Shown here in pieces: positions 52,867-62,383 of a stretch of 64,000 nucleotides of DNA. Origin of the DNA: CAZMNY01 sp964567745 (GTDB taxonomy: Bacteria; Planctomycetota; Planctomycetia; Pirellulales; Pirellulaceae). Position numbers and translations under genes: made by a program. Under the pieces are notes generated by a model, which made no database searches, was not told where the DNA came from, and saw only the letters and a program-made list of their open reading frames with translations. Each line of letters starts with the position of its first letter. The stretch's first letter is position 1. The stretch lies in contig CAZMNY010000004.1 in the NCBI GenBank assembly GCA_964567745.1, positions 124,001 to 188,000 of the forward strand. The letters run 5' to 3'.

Positions 52867-53385
52867 ATGAGCGGAGAACGGGCGAAGATGGCTGGTTCGC
52901 GGCGTCGCGGGTTCACGTTCATGGACCTGGCGATCACGATCCTCATTATGGGGATTTTGACAGCCGTCGCCGTACCCAAATTCGCCGACACCCTCCATCG
53001 ACACCGACTCACCAATGCGGCCCGCCAATTGAAGGCCGACATCGATCTGGCTCGAAGGTTTGCACGAGCGAAGACATCGTCGGAGACGCTGACGTTTAAC
53101 ACGACATCGGAGTCCTATTCGTTCTCGTCGCTGACAGACCCAAACCACCACTCGTTGTTGAAATTGATTGACCTTTCCAAGTCGCCTTTCCAGTGCGAGA
53201 TCACGGACGTCAATTTCAACTCCACGACCGCTGTCACATTCAACTCGTACGGTGTGCCCGACAACGGCGGCACGATTACGCTCAGCTGCGCCAGCTATCA
53301 GATGGTTGTGACAGTGGATGCGGAGACCGGCGGTGCGACTAGCGGCGCCATCACGGTAACGCCATTCGTTCCGGCGGCGCAATGA
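52867..53385 (+). CDS. Pseudopilin, GspH/FimT-like
   Basis: A 172-residue type II secretion/type IV pilus-like minor pseudopilin. The prepilin peptidase site is R-R-R-G-F-T-F-M-D-L-A-I-T-I-L-I-M-G: cleavage after glycine and a long hydrophobic helix. The fifth residue of the mature protein is aspartate rather than the near-invariant glutamate, which is unusual. The C-terminal domain is beta-rich (Y-S-F-S-S-L, F-N-S-Y-G-V-P-D-N-G-G-T-I-T-L) as in GspH. It is the first of four pilin-like genes on one strand. Confidence 0.85.
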   Translation: MSGERAKMAGSRRRGFTFMDLAITILIMGILTAVAVPKFADTLHRHRLTNAARQLKADIDLARRFARAKTSSETLTFNTTSESYSFSSLTDPNHHSLLKLIDLSKSPFQCEITDVNFNSTTAVTFNSYGVPDNGGTITLSCASYQMVVTVDAETGGATSGAITVTPFVPAAQ

Positions 53386-53424
53386 GCCTCTAACAGTTTT
53401 TCACTACGACCGACAAACGAATCC

Positions 53425-55074
53425 ATGAAACACCGCTCCGGCTATACGCTCTTCGAATTGACAATCAGTGTCGGCGTTGCTGGCATTCTAATCGTCGGCA
53501 TGGCCTCGGCCCTCGTCGTCTCGACGAAAGCCGTCGCTACGCCCGCGACCGTCGTGGAAGCGCAGGACTCGAGCGACCTGGTCCGTGAGTTCCTCGAGGA
53601 TTCGCAGCACGCGATTTACATTCTCGAACACACGAACAAGACGTTTGAATTTGCGCTGACCGACATGGACGGCGACGACCTCTCGGACGTCGTTCGCTAT
53701 GAGTGGAGTGGAACGGCAGGCGATCCGCTCCACCGCACGTTCAATGGCGGATCACAAGTTGTCGTCGCCGCGAACGTTCAGAGCTTCGACCTCGACTACA
53801 TCTACCGCAACAAAGTCGAGGTGGTTTCGTTGCCGCCGACGACCAGCAGCGAAGTCTTGTTGGCAAGCTTCATGGGCGCTGGCTCGACTAGCGATGAAAA
53901 CGTCGAATACGCCAAGATGTGGGGCCAATATTTTAAGCCGACATTTCCATCGGGTTCGGTCGACTCGTGGGAAATCACAAAGGTGATGGTCAAACTAAAA
54001 CAGGCTGTTCCCGTGTTCGGCATTTTCAAGGTCCAGATCTATCCGGCCGCAGGTTCCATTCCATCCAGTACGTATCTCGCATCCGTCGACGGCGACGAGT
54101 TTGACTTGGCCCCGACAATGCAGTGGGAAACGTTGCATCTCGTTGCAACCGATCTCGATCCCAACGCGGCGTTCTGTCTCGTCGTCGCTCGCGACACTTG
54201 GACTCCGGCTCAGATCCGATATGAGAACGGCGGCATATCCGCGCCGGACAGTTGGTTGTTGAAGTCGATAGATCAAGGCGCAAACTGGACGACCGAATCA
54301 ACCATGGCGTTGCACTATCAGGTCTACGGCAAATACACGTCACCCGGCTCAGGTACGACCGATGTCACCAGGCGTTACTTGACGGGCGTAAGAGCCTCGA
54401 TGCAAATGGGGACTTCCGAGTCGGCGAACATTGTCGCCTCCGTGCCGTTGCTCAACACGCCCGAAACTGTCGACAAGGTCTGGCAGCTCGATTTCGACTC
54501 GGATCCGACGGCGAAGGACGTCAACTTCGACAGCACGGCCGATTGGGCAAGTTCGCCAGCGCACGGATACGGACTTGGTGGAGCACCGTTTAACACCAGC
54601 ACGTTGGAAAACGGGCTCTGGCAACCCGATTCAACTCTGTCCACGCGTCCGCTCACCTCGATCACCAAGCCGGTGACGGTCACCGCGAGAATGCGAGCCT
54701 TGGCGACCGGCGGAGGCGGTGCCGAAGTGATCGTGCCCTACTCACAATCCGGCAACAACGTTTCGAACCTCTCGGCCAACGTGATCTTGGAAGCCGAAGG
54801 CACTCAAACCTTGATCGTCCAACACCAAACGGATTTCAACACGTGGACCGAGCTGACTCGAGTAGAAGACTTACCGAAAGGATTCGTTGACGCTCGTTTC
54901 GTCATCGTGCCGTCGAGCCATTTTGTTAACGTCCAGGTCAACGGAATCGACAAAGGGAGTTACGCCACGCCGACGATCTGGATGCCGACCGTCAGCCAGA
55001 AGTCAACGATCGGGGAAGACTCAACCGATGCTGAATTCGATTACGTCTCCATTCGCATTAGCGATCCCGACTAA
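53425..55074 (+). CDS. Pseudopilin with large C-terminal domain
   Basis: A 549-residue protein with a class III signal H-R-S-G-Y-T-L-F-E-L-T-I-S-V-G (cleavage after glycine, normal Glu5). The N-terminal 140 residues resemble GspJ/PulJ-type pseudopilins. The remainder is beta-rich and contains about 130 residues (about 150-300) like a jelly-roll module, then a lectin-like stretch near the end (R-V-E-D-L-P-K-G-F-V-D-A-R-F-V-I-V-P-S). This is far longer than ordinary pseudopilins, suggesting an exposed binding part. It follows the GspH-like gene by 39 bases. Confidence 0.82.
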   Translation: MKHRSGYTLFELTISVGVAGILIVGMASALVVSTKAVATPATVVEAQDSSDLVREFLEDSQHAIYILEHTNKTFEFALTDMDGDDLSDVVRYEWSGTAGDPLHRTFNGGSQVVVAANVQSFDLDYIYRNKVEVVSLPPTTSSEVLLASFMGAGSTSDENVEYAKMWGQYFKPTFPSGSVDSWEITKVMVKLKQAVPVFGIFKVQIYPAAGSIPSSTYLASVDGDEFDLAPTMQWETLHLVATDLDPNAAFCLVVARDTWTPAQIRYENGGISAPDSWLLKSIDQGANWTTESTMALHYQVYGKYTSPGSGTTDVTRRYLTGVRASMQMGTSESANIVASVPLLNTPETVDKVWQLDFDSDPTAKDVNFDSTADWASSPAHGYGLGGAPFNTSTLENGLWQPDSTLSTRPLTSITKPVTVTARMRALATGGGGAEVIVPYSQSGNNVSNLSANVILEAEGTQTLIVQHQTDFNTWTELTRVEDLPKGFVDARFVIVPSSHFVNVQVNGIDKGSYATPTIWMPTVSQKSTIGEDSTDAEFDYVSIRISDPD

Positions 55075-55136
55075 GCCGAACTCAGCCCAAGATGAACTAG
55101 ACGATTCGGAATTCATCACAAACGCAAAGCCAACCA

Positions 55137-56087
55137 ATGAACAACGCTGCCCTAACGTGCCCCCTCTCCTCCGAAAGGTCGCCGAGTTTGACTTTCAACT
55201 CCAACAGATTCTGTCGGCGACTTGTTGGGGGGGAGAGGGGGCGCGCTAGGGCAAGAGGTCGGCGAAGGGCTAACAGGCGAGTCGGCTACACGCTTGTCGA
55301 AGTCGCCATATCGACGCTGCTCATCGGCATGGTCTTGGTCGGCGGATTGAAACTCGTCCACTCGTCACTAAAAAATTCAGCTGACCATATCGAGCGCACG
55401 AAGGCCATAATGTTGGCTGACGACTTAATGGGCGAGATCGTTCAGCAACAATACATCGACGACACCAACCCAGTGTTTGGCTTGGAAATATCGGAATCTT
55501 CGACGAACCGTTCTCATTGGGACGATGTCGATGACTACTACCAATGGGATTCAACTCCGCCCAAGGAACGCGACGGCACGGCGATGTCGCTGACGGGTTG
55601 GCGGCGGTGGGTCACAGTGCACCACGTGGACCCGAATAACCTGTCGTCGAATCTCCTCAATTCAAACGACAGCGGCGTGAAGCGAATCGTCGTTAACGTC
55701 TCCATCGATGGTCAGGCGGTCGCGACGATCGAATCACTTCATACCGCGGCCTGGGTCGACATGATTCCCGAACCGGGCAACGACCAGACGACCGGCGCGG
55801 CGCCCGCAGGCAACCAGCCTCCCACCGCCAGTTTCACGGCGACCCCGCTCACCGGCGACTCACCGCTCACCGTCGCGTTTGACGCGACTGGTTCGAGCGA
55901 TCCCGATAACGACCCGCTTAGCTATTCATGGGACTTTGACGACGATACGACCAGCACAAATTCAAAACCATCGCACATATTCGAAAACTCCAGCGGCTCG
56001 CCCATCACTTTCAACGTCACGCTCACGGTCACCGACCTGCACGGCTCCCACGAGGCGAAGACCGTTTCCATCGTCGTCGCCCCATAG
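55137..56087 (+). CDS. Pseudopilin with C-terminal PKD domain
   Basis: A 316-residue frame. The pilin signal R-V-G-Y-T-L-V-E-V-A-I-S-T-L-L-I-G lies at about residues 48-64, preceded by a long arginine-rich leader. The leader is largely encoded by a palindromic repeat (55159-55242), so the true start is uncertain: ATG 55137 or an in-frame TTG within the repeat. The pseudopilin part is followed by a PKD domain (about 228-315; P-P-T-A-S-F-T-A-T-P, D-A-T-G-S-S-D-P-D-N-D-P-L-S-Y-S-W-D-F-D-D). PKD modules usually mediate binding to polymers or proteins at the surface. It is the third pilin-like gene of the operon. Confidence 0.8.
   Translation: MNNAALTCPLSSERSPSLTFNSNRFCRRLVGGERGRARARGRRRANRRVGYTLVEVAISTLLIGMVLVGGLKLVHSSLKNSADHIERTKAIMLADDLMGEIVQQQYIDDTNPVFGLEISESSTNRSHWDDVDDYYQWDSTPPKERDGTAMSLTGWRRWVTVHHVDPNNLSSNLLNSNDSGVKRIVVNVSIDGQAVATIESLHTAAWVDMIPEPGNDQTTGAAPAGNQPPTASFTATPLTGDSPLTVAFDATGSSDPDNDPLSYSWDFDDDTTSTNSKPSHIFENSSGSPITFNVTLTVTDLHGSHEAKTVSIVVAP
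55159..55242. repeat. Imperfect palindromic repeat inside the 5' end of a pseudopilin gene
   Basis: Outer arms GCCCCCTCTCC (55159-55169) and GGAGAGGGGGC (55232-55242) and inner arms gtcgccga / tcggcgac pair to make a long hairpin. It resembles intergenic palindromes of this genome but lies within the open frame of the gene at 55137. Confidence 0.65.
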
Positions 56088-56105
56088 GCAAAGCATCAGA
56101 CAGGC

Positions 56106-57851
56106 ATGAACAATAAAGAACGAATACGAAGAGCGAGCAAACGAAACCGCCGAGGCAGCTTGTATCTGCAAGTTGTGATGGTCTCGACGCTCGTCTCACT
56201 GATGGGACTGACTGCGGTCGCGGTTTCCAGAATTCGCCGACGCGTCTACGAGAGCGGAGCGGGAGCTAGTCAGGCTCGTTATTATGCGCAATCGGCTATT
56301 CGGATGGCGTTTCATCGTATCGAGGCCGATCCGAATTGGCGGTTCACGTATTCCAGCGGCGCCTGGGAGACGAACACGTCGTTTGCTGACGGAACGTTTT
56401 CCATCGAAGGCGTTGACCCGACCGATGGGGATCTTTCCGACGATCCAGAAGATCCCGTCGTTATCACGGGCATTGGAACGCACGGAGCTTCAGTGCACCG
56501 CGTCGAAGTGACGATCTCACCAACTCGTAACGGCTTGTCTTGCCTCCAACGCGCGATGCACGCTTCGCTTGACGTCAAGTTGGGCGGAGGGACTCTCTAC
56601 TGTAACCAACTCGTATCCAGCAACGAGCAAATGAACGGAGTCAATTCATCTGATTTTCATTGTGACGTCGAAGCGGTGACAGGCACGTCGGGCGGTACGT
56701 TTCACGGCAATGTCAACGCGGCGGGCGAAACGCGCGAGCTGCCCGCTTTCCCGGATGTGCTCGACTACTATCAATCCGTCGGCACCGCAATCAATAAGAA
56801 CGACTTGGATACGTCGTATCCGCAGGTCATTCGCAACAGCGGATTCGAGTCGGGTACAGCAGAGTGGGACGGTAACAATTGCGCAATTGAGATCGGAACT
56901 GGCGATCCCTACGAAGGGACGAATTATCTTCGAGTAATCGACCGGGCCAGCGCCACTGCCGGCGTCGATCAATTGATCACCAATGTTGTAGCCAAGGACA
57001 AGCAGGTCACCGTAAAGGCCTGGCTCCGCACAGCCGGGGCCGGAAACACAAGGTTCCGTTTTCGTCTCGAGATCGAAACAGATCTAGGCACATCCACAAT
57101 CGATTCGCCGTCGGCCCTGAAGTTGAAGGCTACCGACCCATGGACTCTCCTTTCCAGAAGGATGACACCGACGTGGACAGGGACGCTACAAAGCATCAAG
57201 CTGCGAATCGTCAACGACGGCACAGCGGATTACTTTGCAGACGCTGTCACGCTGCAACAAAAGGGCAATGATAAGTGCATCGTTGGCAAGCTGCTCAGCC
57301 CGAACCACAATCCATACGGCGATCCGAATCCGGACGGTATTTACCTTCTCGACATGGCAGACGAGAAGGTTTTCATCAATTTCAGCCGCATTTATGGGAC
57401 GCTCGTGCTGATCAATCCCAAGGCCGGATCCACTTTCGGCGAGGGCGGTACGATGGTCATGGAGCCAGCCAAGCCTGGCTTGCCGGCAATTATTTGTTCG
57501 GAAAAAGAATTGAAATTCAAGACAATAAATGTCGGCCTAGTTGAGTCGCAATGGCAAACAAATTTCAATCCGACCGGCGCACCATACGACGGAGTCACCG
57601 ACAGTGACACGACCGATACTTACACCGGAGAGATAAAGGGATTGATCTTGGGCGAAAAGAAAATCAAATTCGAACAGGGCTACACCAAAGTGACAGGCTC
57701 AATTTACTCATCGACCGACAAAGTCGAAGTCAAGAACGGCACTCTCGACTTGACGCACGACACCAAGGATTACCTTAATCCTCCGCCTGGCTTTGTCGGC
57801 CCCGAGACGATTCGTATCCTGCTGCAAAGTGCCAAACGGCCAGTAGACTGA
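56106..57851 (+). CDS. Pilus-assembly PilX/GspK-like protein with a carbohydrate-binding-like module
   Basis: A 581-residue protein. The N-terminus has a basic leader and R-R-G-S-L-Y-L-Q-V-V-M-V-S-T-L, resembling the glycine plus hydrophobic helix of GspK/PilX-type pseudopilins but without Glu5. Residues about 240-380 (N-S-G-F-E-S-G-T-A-E-W, A-W-L-R-T-A-G-A-G, Y-F-A-D-A-V-T-L-Q) look like a CBM4/9-type jelly roll, which binds carbohydrate in other proteins. It begins 18 bases after the PKD pseudopilin and ends the operon. GspK-like proteins sit at the tip of pseudopili, so this may be a sugar-binding tip (inference). Confidence 0.75.
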   Translation: MNNKERIRRASKRNRRGSLYLQVVMVSTLVSLMGLTAVAVSRIRRRVYESGAGASQARYYAQSAIRMAFHRIEADPNWRFTYSSGAWETNTSFADGTFSIEGVDPTDGDLSDDPEDPVVITGIGTHGASVHRVEVTISPTRNGLSCLQRAMHASLDVKLGGGTLYCNQLVSSNEQMNGVNSSDFHCDVEAVTGTSGGTFHGNVNAAGETRELPAFPDVLDYYQSVGTAINKNDLDTSYPQVIRNSGFESGTAEWDGNNCAIEIGTGDPYEGTNYLRVIDRASATAGVDQLITNVVAKDKQVTVKAWLRTAGAGNTRFRFRLEIETDLGTSTIDSPSALKLKATDPWTLLSRRMTPTWTGTLQSIKLRIVNDGTADYFADAVTLQQKGNDKCIVGKLLSPNHNPYGDPNPDGIYLLDMADEKVFINFSRIYGTLVLINPKAGSTFGEGGTMVMEPAKPGLPAIICSEKELKFKTINVGLVESQWQTNFNPTGAPYDGVTDSDTTDTYTGEIKGLILGEKKIKFEQGYTKVTGSIYSSTDKVEVKNGTLDLTHDTKDYLNPPPGFVGPETIRILLQSAKRPVD

Positions 57852-57994
57852 CTGGGCGACGAATAGATTCGTTCAGCGAATTGAGGGAACGCCGAGCGCA
57901 GCAATGCGCATCCCCGCTGTGCTTGAGTCGATTCTGTAATACAATGGAGCGACGCTATTGATTCGCATCATTACCCACTCAACGCGGTCCGAGA

Positions 57995-60535
57995 ATGCAC
58001 TCCCCCCTCCCCCGCCGTAGCGCTCAGGCTCGAGCAAGGCTGTCGATGATCTTGCTCATGCTCGCGGCGGTCGCAGCTCCGGCGATCGCGCAAGACTCGC
58101 CGAAGTTTAGTCGCGAGCAGGTACAGTTCTTCGAGAACGACGTCCAGCCGCTGCTGAAGAAGCGTTGTTACAAATGCCATTCCGGGAGCAAGCACAAGGG
58201 CGAGTTGCGATTGGACTATCGCGGAGGACTGCTGAAGGGCGGCGAATCGGGCAGCTCTCTCAACAGCGATTCGCCCGAAGACAGCCTGTTCCTGAGCGCG
58301 GTGCATTACGACGCATTTGAGATGCCGCCCCAAGGTAAATTGCCCGCTTCCGAAATCGCTATCCTGTCAAAATGGATCGGCATGAACGCTCCTTGGCGAG
58401 CAGGCGCGGATGTGCCCCCGAAGGACGACGTCGCGGAGGCGCATGAATCGCCAACCGTCAACGCCAAGACAAAGGCATTCTGGTCTTTCCAGCGTGTCGT
58501 CAAGGCGAAACCGCCGGAAGCACACAGCGAGTTGGCGAACCCGATCGATCGATTCATCGCCAAACGACTGGCCGACGCGGGCATCGCTCCGATGCCGCAA
58601 GCGTCGAAGCGTACATTGATTCGCCGGCTCTATTATGACCTGACCGGCCTGCCGCCCAGACCGAAGGATGTCAAAGCGTTTGTCGAGGACGACAACCCCA
58701 AGGCCTACGAACGGCTCGTCGACCGCCTGCTTCAATCGCCCCAGTACGGCGAACAGTGGGGTCGGCACTGGCTTGACCTCGTTCGTTACGCCGAAACCAA
58801 CAGCTACGAACGGGACGGAGCGAAACCGTTTGTCTGGCGTTACCGCGACTACGTCATCCGTTCGTTCAACAACGACAAGCCCTACGATCAGTTTGTCCGT
58901 GAGCAGCTAGCCGGCGATGAATTAGACGAGTATTCCGAAGACGCCATTATCGCCACCGGCTATTATCGACTCGGAATCTGGGACGACGAGCCCGTCGATC
59001 AACTGCAAGCCAACTACGATGACTTGGACGATGTTCTTTCGACGACAGGCCAAGTCTTTTTGGGTTTGACGATCGGTTGTGCTCGCTGTCATGAGCACAA
59101 ACTCGATCCGCTGCCGCAAGAGAATTACTACTCGCTGCTCGCCTTTTTCTCTAACATTCGCCGTTACGGTGTTCGCGGAAACGACACCGTCTTGCGAGCC
59201 TCGGTGCAAATGGTTGGAGCGAAAGAGAGCATCCTCGAATACGAGGCTGCCCTGGCGGATTGGAAGCGGCGTCTCAGCGAAACCGAGAACAGTTTGCGGG
59301 AGATTGAGAAGCAAGTGCGGCCGAAACTCAAGGGCGGCCTACGGGACGATTTCAAACGCGAACGTGTTCGACTTCAAGTCATGAAAACCGTGAAGGGCGA
59401 CATTGTCTCGGAGGAGCAGTTCGAGACGTATCGCAAGCTATTTGAAAAACGAGACGAACTGCGACGCTCCCAGCCAGAGGGTTTGAAACAGGTTCTCTGC
59501 GTCAAAGAGCATGGTCCGACGCCGAAGCCAACTCACGTTTTGGTTCGAGGTAACGCGCACGCCAAGGGAAAGGAAGTTCAACCTGAGTTCCCTGAGGTAC
59601 TTGGTTTTGAGCCGCCCAATCTTCCCGATTCGTCACCGTTCGAGAAGTCGACAGGTCGGCGCCGAGTGCTCGCGGATTGGATCGCCAACCCTGCGAATCC
59701 GCTGACAGCTAGGGTGATGGTCAATCGCATTTGGCAACATCACTTCGGCCAGGGGATCGTCCGATCGGGAAACGACTTCGGCATGAAGGGGACGGCGCCA
59801 ACCCATCCGAAATTGCTCGACTGGCTCGCCGCCACGTTTGTCGAAGACGGTTGGCGACTGAAGCCGTTGCACAAACGAATTCTGATGTCGGAGACCTACC
59901 GGCGCAGTTACGCGCAAGACAAGAAGTCGGCGGACATCGATCCGCTCAATCACTTGTTGTGGCGTTTTAACATGAGGCGACTATCGGCCGAGGAGATTCG
60001 CGATTCGATTTTGGCGGCCACCGGCGAATTGAGGCGCGAGAAAATGTTTGGCCCCAGCATCTACTCGAAAATCCCCGCCGAGGTGCTTGCTGGTCAATCG
60101 CGACCTGGTGCCGGATGGGGCAACTCAGCTCCGGACGATCGCTTCCGCCGAAGCATCTACATTCACGTGAAACGCTCGCTCGTCACTCCAATCCTGTCGA
60201 GTTTCGATTTTCCGGAACCCGACCTGACCTGTCCAGTGCGATTCGTCTCCACTCAGCCAACACAGGCATTGGGAATGCTCAACAGCGAATTCGTAGGAGA
60301 CCAAGCGAAGCGGTGGGCGGAGAAGCTCGAAAAACAGTTTGGCGAAGACACCCGAGCACTTGCCACCCATGTGCTAACTCGGGCAACGCAGCGCACACCG
60401 ACAGACGCCGAAGTCGAGAGCGGCTTCGAGCTCGTTCACAAACTAGAAAAGCAACATCGCCTGACAAGATCCGAATCGCTCAAACAACTCTGCCTGTTGG
60501 CATTGAACTTGAACGAGTTTTTGTACTTGGATTGA
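57995..60535 (+). CDS. DUF1549/DUF1553 protein with planctomycete cytochrome C domain (PSCyt1)
   Basis: An 846-residue secreted protein: signal peptide (about 1-32; A-P-A-I-A-Q-D), PSCyt1 with haem motif C-Y-K-C-H at about residue 58, DUF1549 (about 180-390; P-I-D-R-F-I-A-K-R-L, Q-Y-G-E-Q-W-G-R-H-W-L-D-L-V-R-Y-A-E-T) and DUF1553 (about 550-800; R-R-V-L-A-D-W-I-A-N-P-A-N-P-L-T-A-R-V-M-V). It is shorter than the paralogue at 8773, mainly in the central linker. It forms a pair with the DUF1501 gene 84 bases downstream. Confidence 0.92.
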   Translation: MHSPLPRRSAQARARLSMILLMLAAVAAPAIAQDSPKFSREQVQFFENDVQPLLKKRCYKCHSGSKHKGELRLDYRGGLLKGGESGSSLNSDSPEDSLFLSAVHYDAFEMPPQGKLPASEIAILSKWIGMNAPWRAGADVPPKDDVAEAHESPTVNAKTKAFWSFQRVVKAKPPEAHSELANPIDRFIAKRLADAGIAPMPQASKRTLIRRLYYDLTGLPPRPKDVKAFVEDDNPKAYERLVDRLLQSPQYGEQWGRHWLDLVRYAETNSYERDGAKPFVWRYRDYVIRSFNNDKPYDQFVREQLAGDELDEYSEDAIIATGYYRLGIWDDEPVDQLQANYDDLDDVLSTTGQVFLGLTIGCARCHEHKLDPLPQENYYSLLAFFSNIRRYGVRGNDTVLRASVQMVGAKESILEYEAALADWKRRLSETENSLREIEKQVRPKLKGGLRDDFKRERVRLQVMKTVKGDIVSEEQFETYRKLFEKRDELRRSQPEGLKQVLCVKEHGPTPKPTHVLVRGNAHAKGKEVQPEFPEVLGFEPPNLPDSSPFEKSTGRRRVLADWIANPANPLTARVMVNRIWQHHFGQGIVRSGNDFGMKGTAPTHPKLLDWLAATFVEDGWRLKPLHKRILMSETYRRSYAQDKKSADIDPLNHLLWRFNMRRLSAEEIRDSILAATGELRREKMFGPSIYSKIPAEVLAGQSRPGAGWGNSAPDDRFRRSIYIHVKRSLVTPILSSFDFPEPDLTCPVRFVSTQPTQALGMLNSEFVGDQAKRWAEKLEKQFGEDTRALATHVLTRATQRTPTDAEVESGFELVHKLEKQHRLTRSESLKQLCLLALNLNEFLYLD

Positions 60536-60619
60536 GATCGCGCGGACCGTTGACGCGTGGAGCGTAACGAGTCAACGACATTGGCACAAATTTGAGTCGT
60601 TAAGGGAGAGGGACACCTG

Positions 60620-62086
60620 ATGTCAAACGCCAAGAAGAACAATTTCTGCGGTCGAACTCGTCGCGAGTTTCTTTGGCAGGCTGGCGGCGGCTTTGTGGGA
60701 ACCGCGCTGGCGGGAATGTTGGGCGACGACGGTTTTCTCGCTTCACAGGCGCGCGCTGCCGACGGCGTCAGCGAGTTTAGCCCGCTCGCTCCCAAGAAGC
60801 CTCATTTCCCGCCCAAGGCGAAGAATGTCATCTTCATCTTTTGCTACGGCGGGCCGAGCCAGATCGATACGTTCGACTACAAACCGAACATGTATGGCAT
60901 GGACGGAAAGACGATTGACGTCAAGACGTTTGGTCGAGGTGGAAAGAGGAACAAAGGCCGGATCGTCGAACCGCGATGGAAATTCAAGCAGTATGGCGAG
61001 TCGGGTAAATGGGTCTCGAGCTTGTTTCCCCACACGGCGAAGCAGGTCGACAAGATTGCCTTTCTCCATTCGATGACAGCCGATTCGCCAATTCACGGCT
61101 CGGCGATGCTGATGATGAACTCAGGTCGAATTCTCAGCGGCAGCCCCTGTCTTGGCTCGTGGCTGAATTACGGGCTTGGCACAGTGAATCAGGACTTGCC
61201 GGGATTCGTCGTCATGCTCGACCCGCGCGGCGGTCCGATTAGCGGCGCGAAGAACTGGAGCAGCGGCTTCATGCCGGCCGATTTTCAAGCAACCGTTTTG
61301 CGCAGCCAAGGCTCGCCGATTCTCGACTTGCAACCGCCCAAGGGATCGAGCCGAGCGATCCAGCGCGACTTGCTCGACTCACTTGGCAAACTCAATCGAC
61401 TGCACTCCGAATCGCACCCGGGCAATAGTGAACTGGCCGCCCGCATCGGCTCCTATGAACTCGCCTACCGCATGCAAGCGTCGGCCCCCGAAGCCGTCGA
61501 TCTGTCGACCGAAACAGAACAGACGCTCGACATGTACGGATTGAACGACAAGCGGACTGAAGTTGTCGGCCGCCAGTGCTTGCTGGCGAGGCGGTTGGTG
61601 GAGCGAGGCGTCCGCTTCGTGCAGATCTATTCCGGCGGCAATCACAATGACGCCAACTGGGACGCCCATGGCGATCTTGAACACAATCATAATCTCCACG
61701 CCGGTGAAACCGATCAACCGGTCGCTGCGCTGCTCGAAGACTTGCATCGGCGAGGGAAGTTGGATGAGACGCTGGTAGTTTGGGGAGGTGAATTCGGTCG
61801 CCAACCGACGGCGGAATACGCCAAGGGAAGCGGCCGCGACCACAATAGCTACGGCTTCACGATGTGGCTCGCGGGGGGCGGGGTCAAGGGCGGAGTCGCC
61901 TACGGCAAAACGGATGAACTCGGCAGCGCGGCAGTCGAAAAAAAGCTACATGTAAAACACTTGCACGCCACCATCCTGCACCAATTGGGCCTCGATCCCA
62001 ATCGACTCTCCTACTTCTTCGGCGGTTTGGACCACAAGCTCGTCGGCGTCGAAGGCGCCGCCCCAATTCACGGGATCATCGCGTAG
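60620..62086 (+). CDS. DUF1501 family protein with twin-arginine signal
   Basis: A 488-residue protein. The N-terminus has the Tat motif T-R-R-E-F-L-W-Q-A-G-G-G-F and a hydrophobic stretch ending at A-R-A-A-D. Family blocks: F-C-Y-G-G-P-S-Q-I-D-T-F-D, C-L-G-S-W-L-N-Y-G-L-G, Q-I-Y-S-G-G-N-H-N-D-A-N-W-D, W-G-G-E-F-G-R-Q-P and G-R-D-H-N-S-Y-G-F-T-M-W-L-A-G-G-G. It is predicted to be exported folded, perhaps with bound metal, and shares the sulfatase-like fold. GGGAGAGG precedes its ATG. The 297 bases downstream (62087-62383) contain no supported gene. Confidence 0.92.
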   Translation: MSNAKKNNFCGRTRREFLWQAGGGFVGTALAGMLGDDGFLASQARAADGVSEFSPLAPKKPHFPPKAKNVIFIFCYGGPSQIDTFDYKPNMYGMDGKTIDVKTFGRGGKRNKGRIVEPRWKFKQYGESGKWVSSLFPHTAKQVDKIAFLHSMTADSPIHGSAMLMMNSGRILSGSPCLGSWLNYGLGTVNQDLPGFVVMLDPRGGPISGAKNWSSGFMPADFQATVLRSQGSPILDLQPPKGSSRAIQRDLLDSLGKLNRLHSESHPGNSELAARIGSYELAYRMQASAPEAVDLSTETEQTLDMYGLNDKRTEVVGRQCLLARRLVERGVRFVQIYSGGNHNDANWDAHGDLEHNHNLHAGETDQPVAALLEDLHRRGKLDETLVVWGGEFGRQPTAEYAKGSGRDHNSYGFTMWLAGGGVKGGVAYGKTDELGSAAVEKKLHVKHLHATILHQLGLDPNRLSYFFGGLDHKLVGVEGAAPIHGIIA

Positions 62087-62383
62087 CGTTATCTCAGTCA
62101 CTTAGCACTTTCTGATGTGCCATTGAGAAACCTGGTTCACCGCGCGAGGCAAGCGTGGGGGTCTGTCATTCTGCGGAGCGCGCGTCTGTATGGAATCATA
62201 CGCAGGCGACTCGCGTATTTGCGTGATGTGCCAATCGGCCGTACAGCTAACATGACGCCGCAATCGTTGTTACGATGGGACGAATTCGATAAGCTCGACG
62301 TAACACGTCTGTGCCCTATTCAATTTTCTCGGCTTGTTCAAGTCACCATCTCAGTACGCCCAAGAGAATCGGCCCTAGCATCG

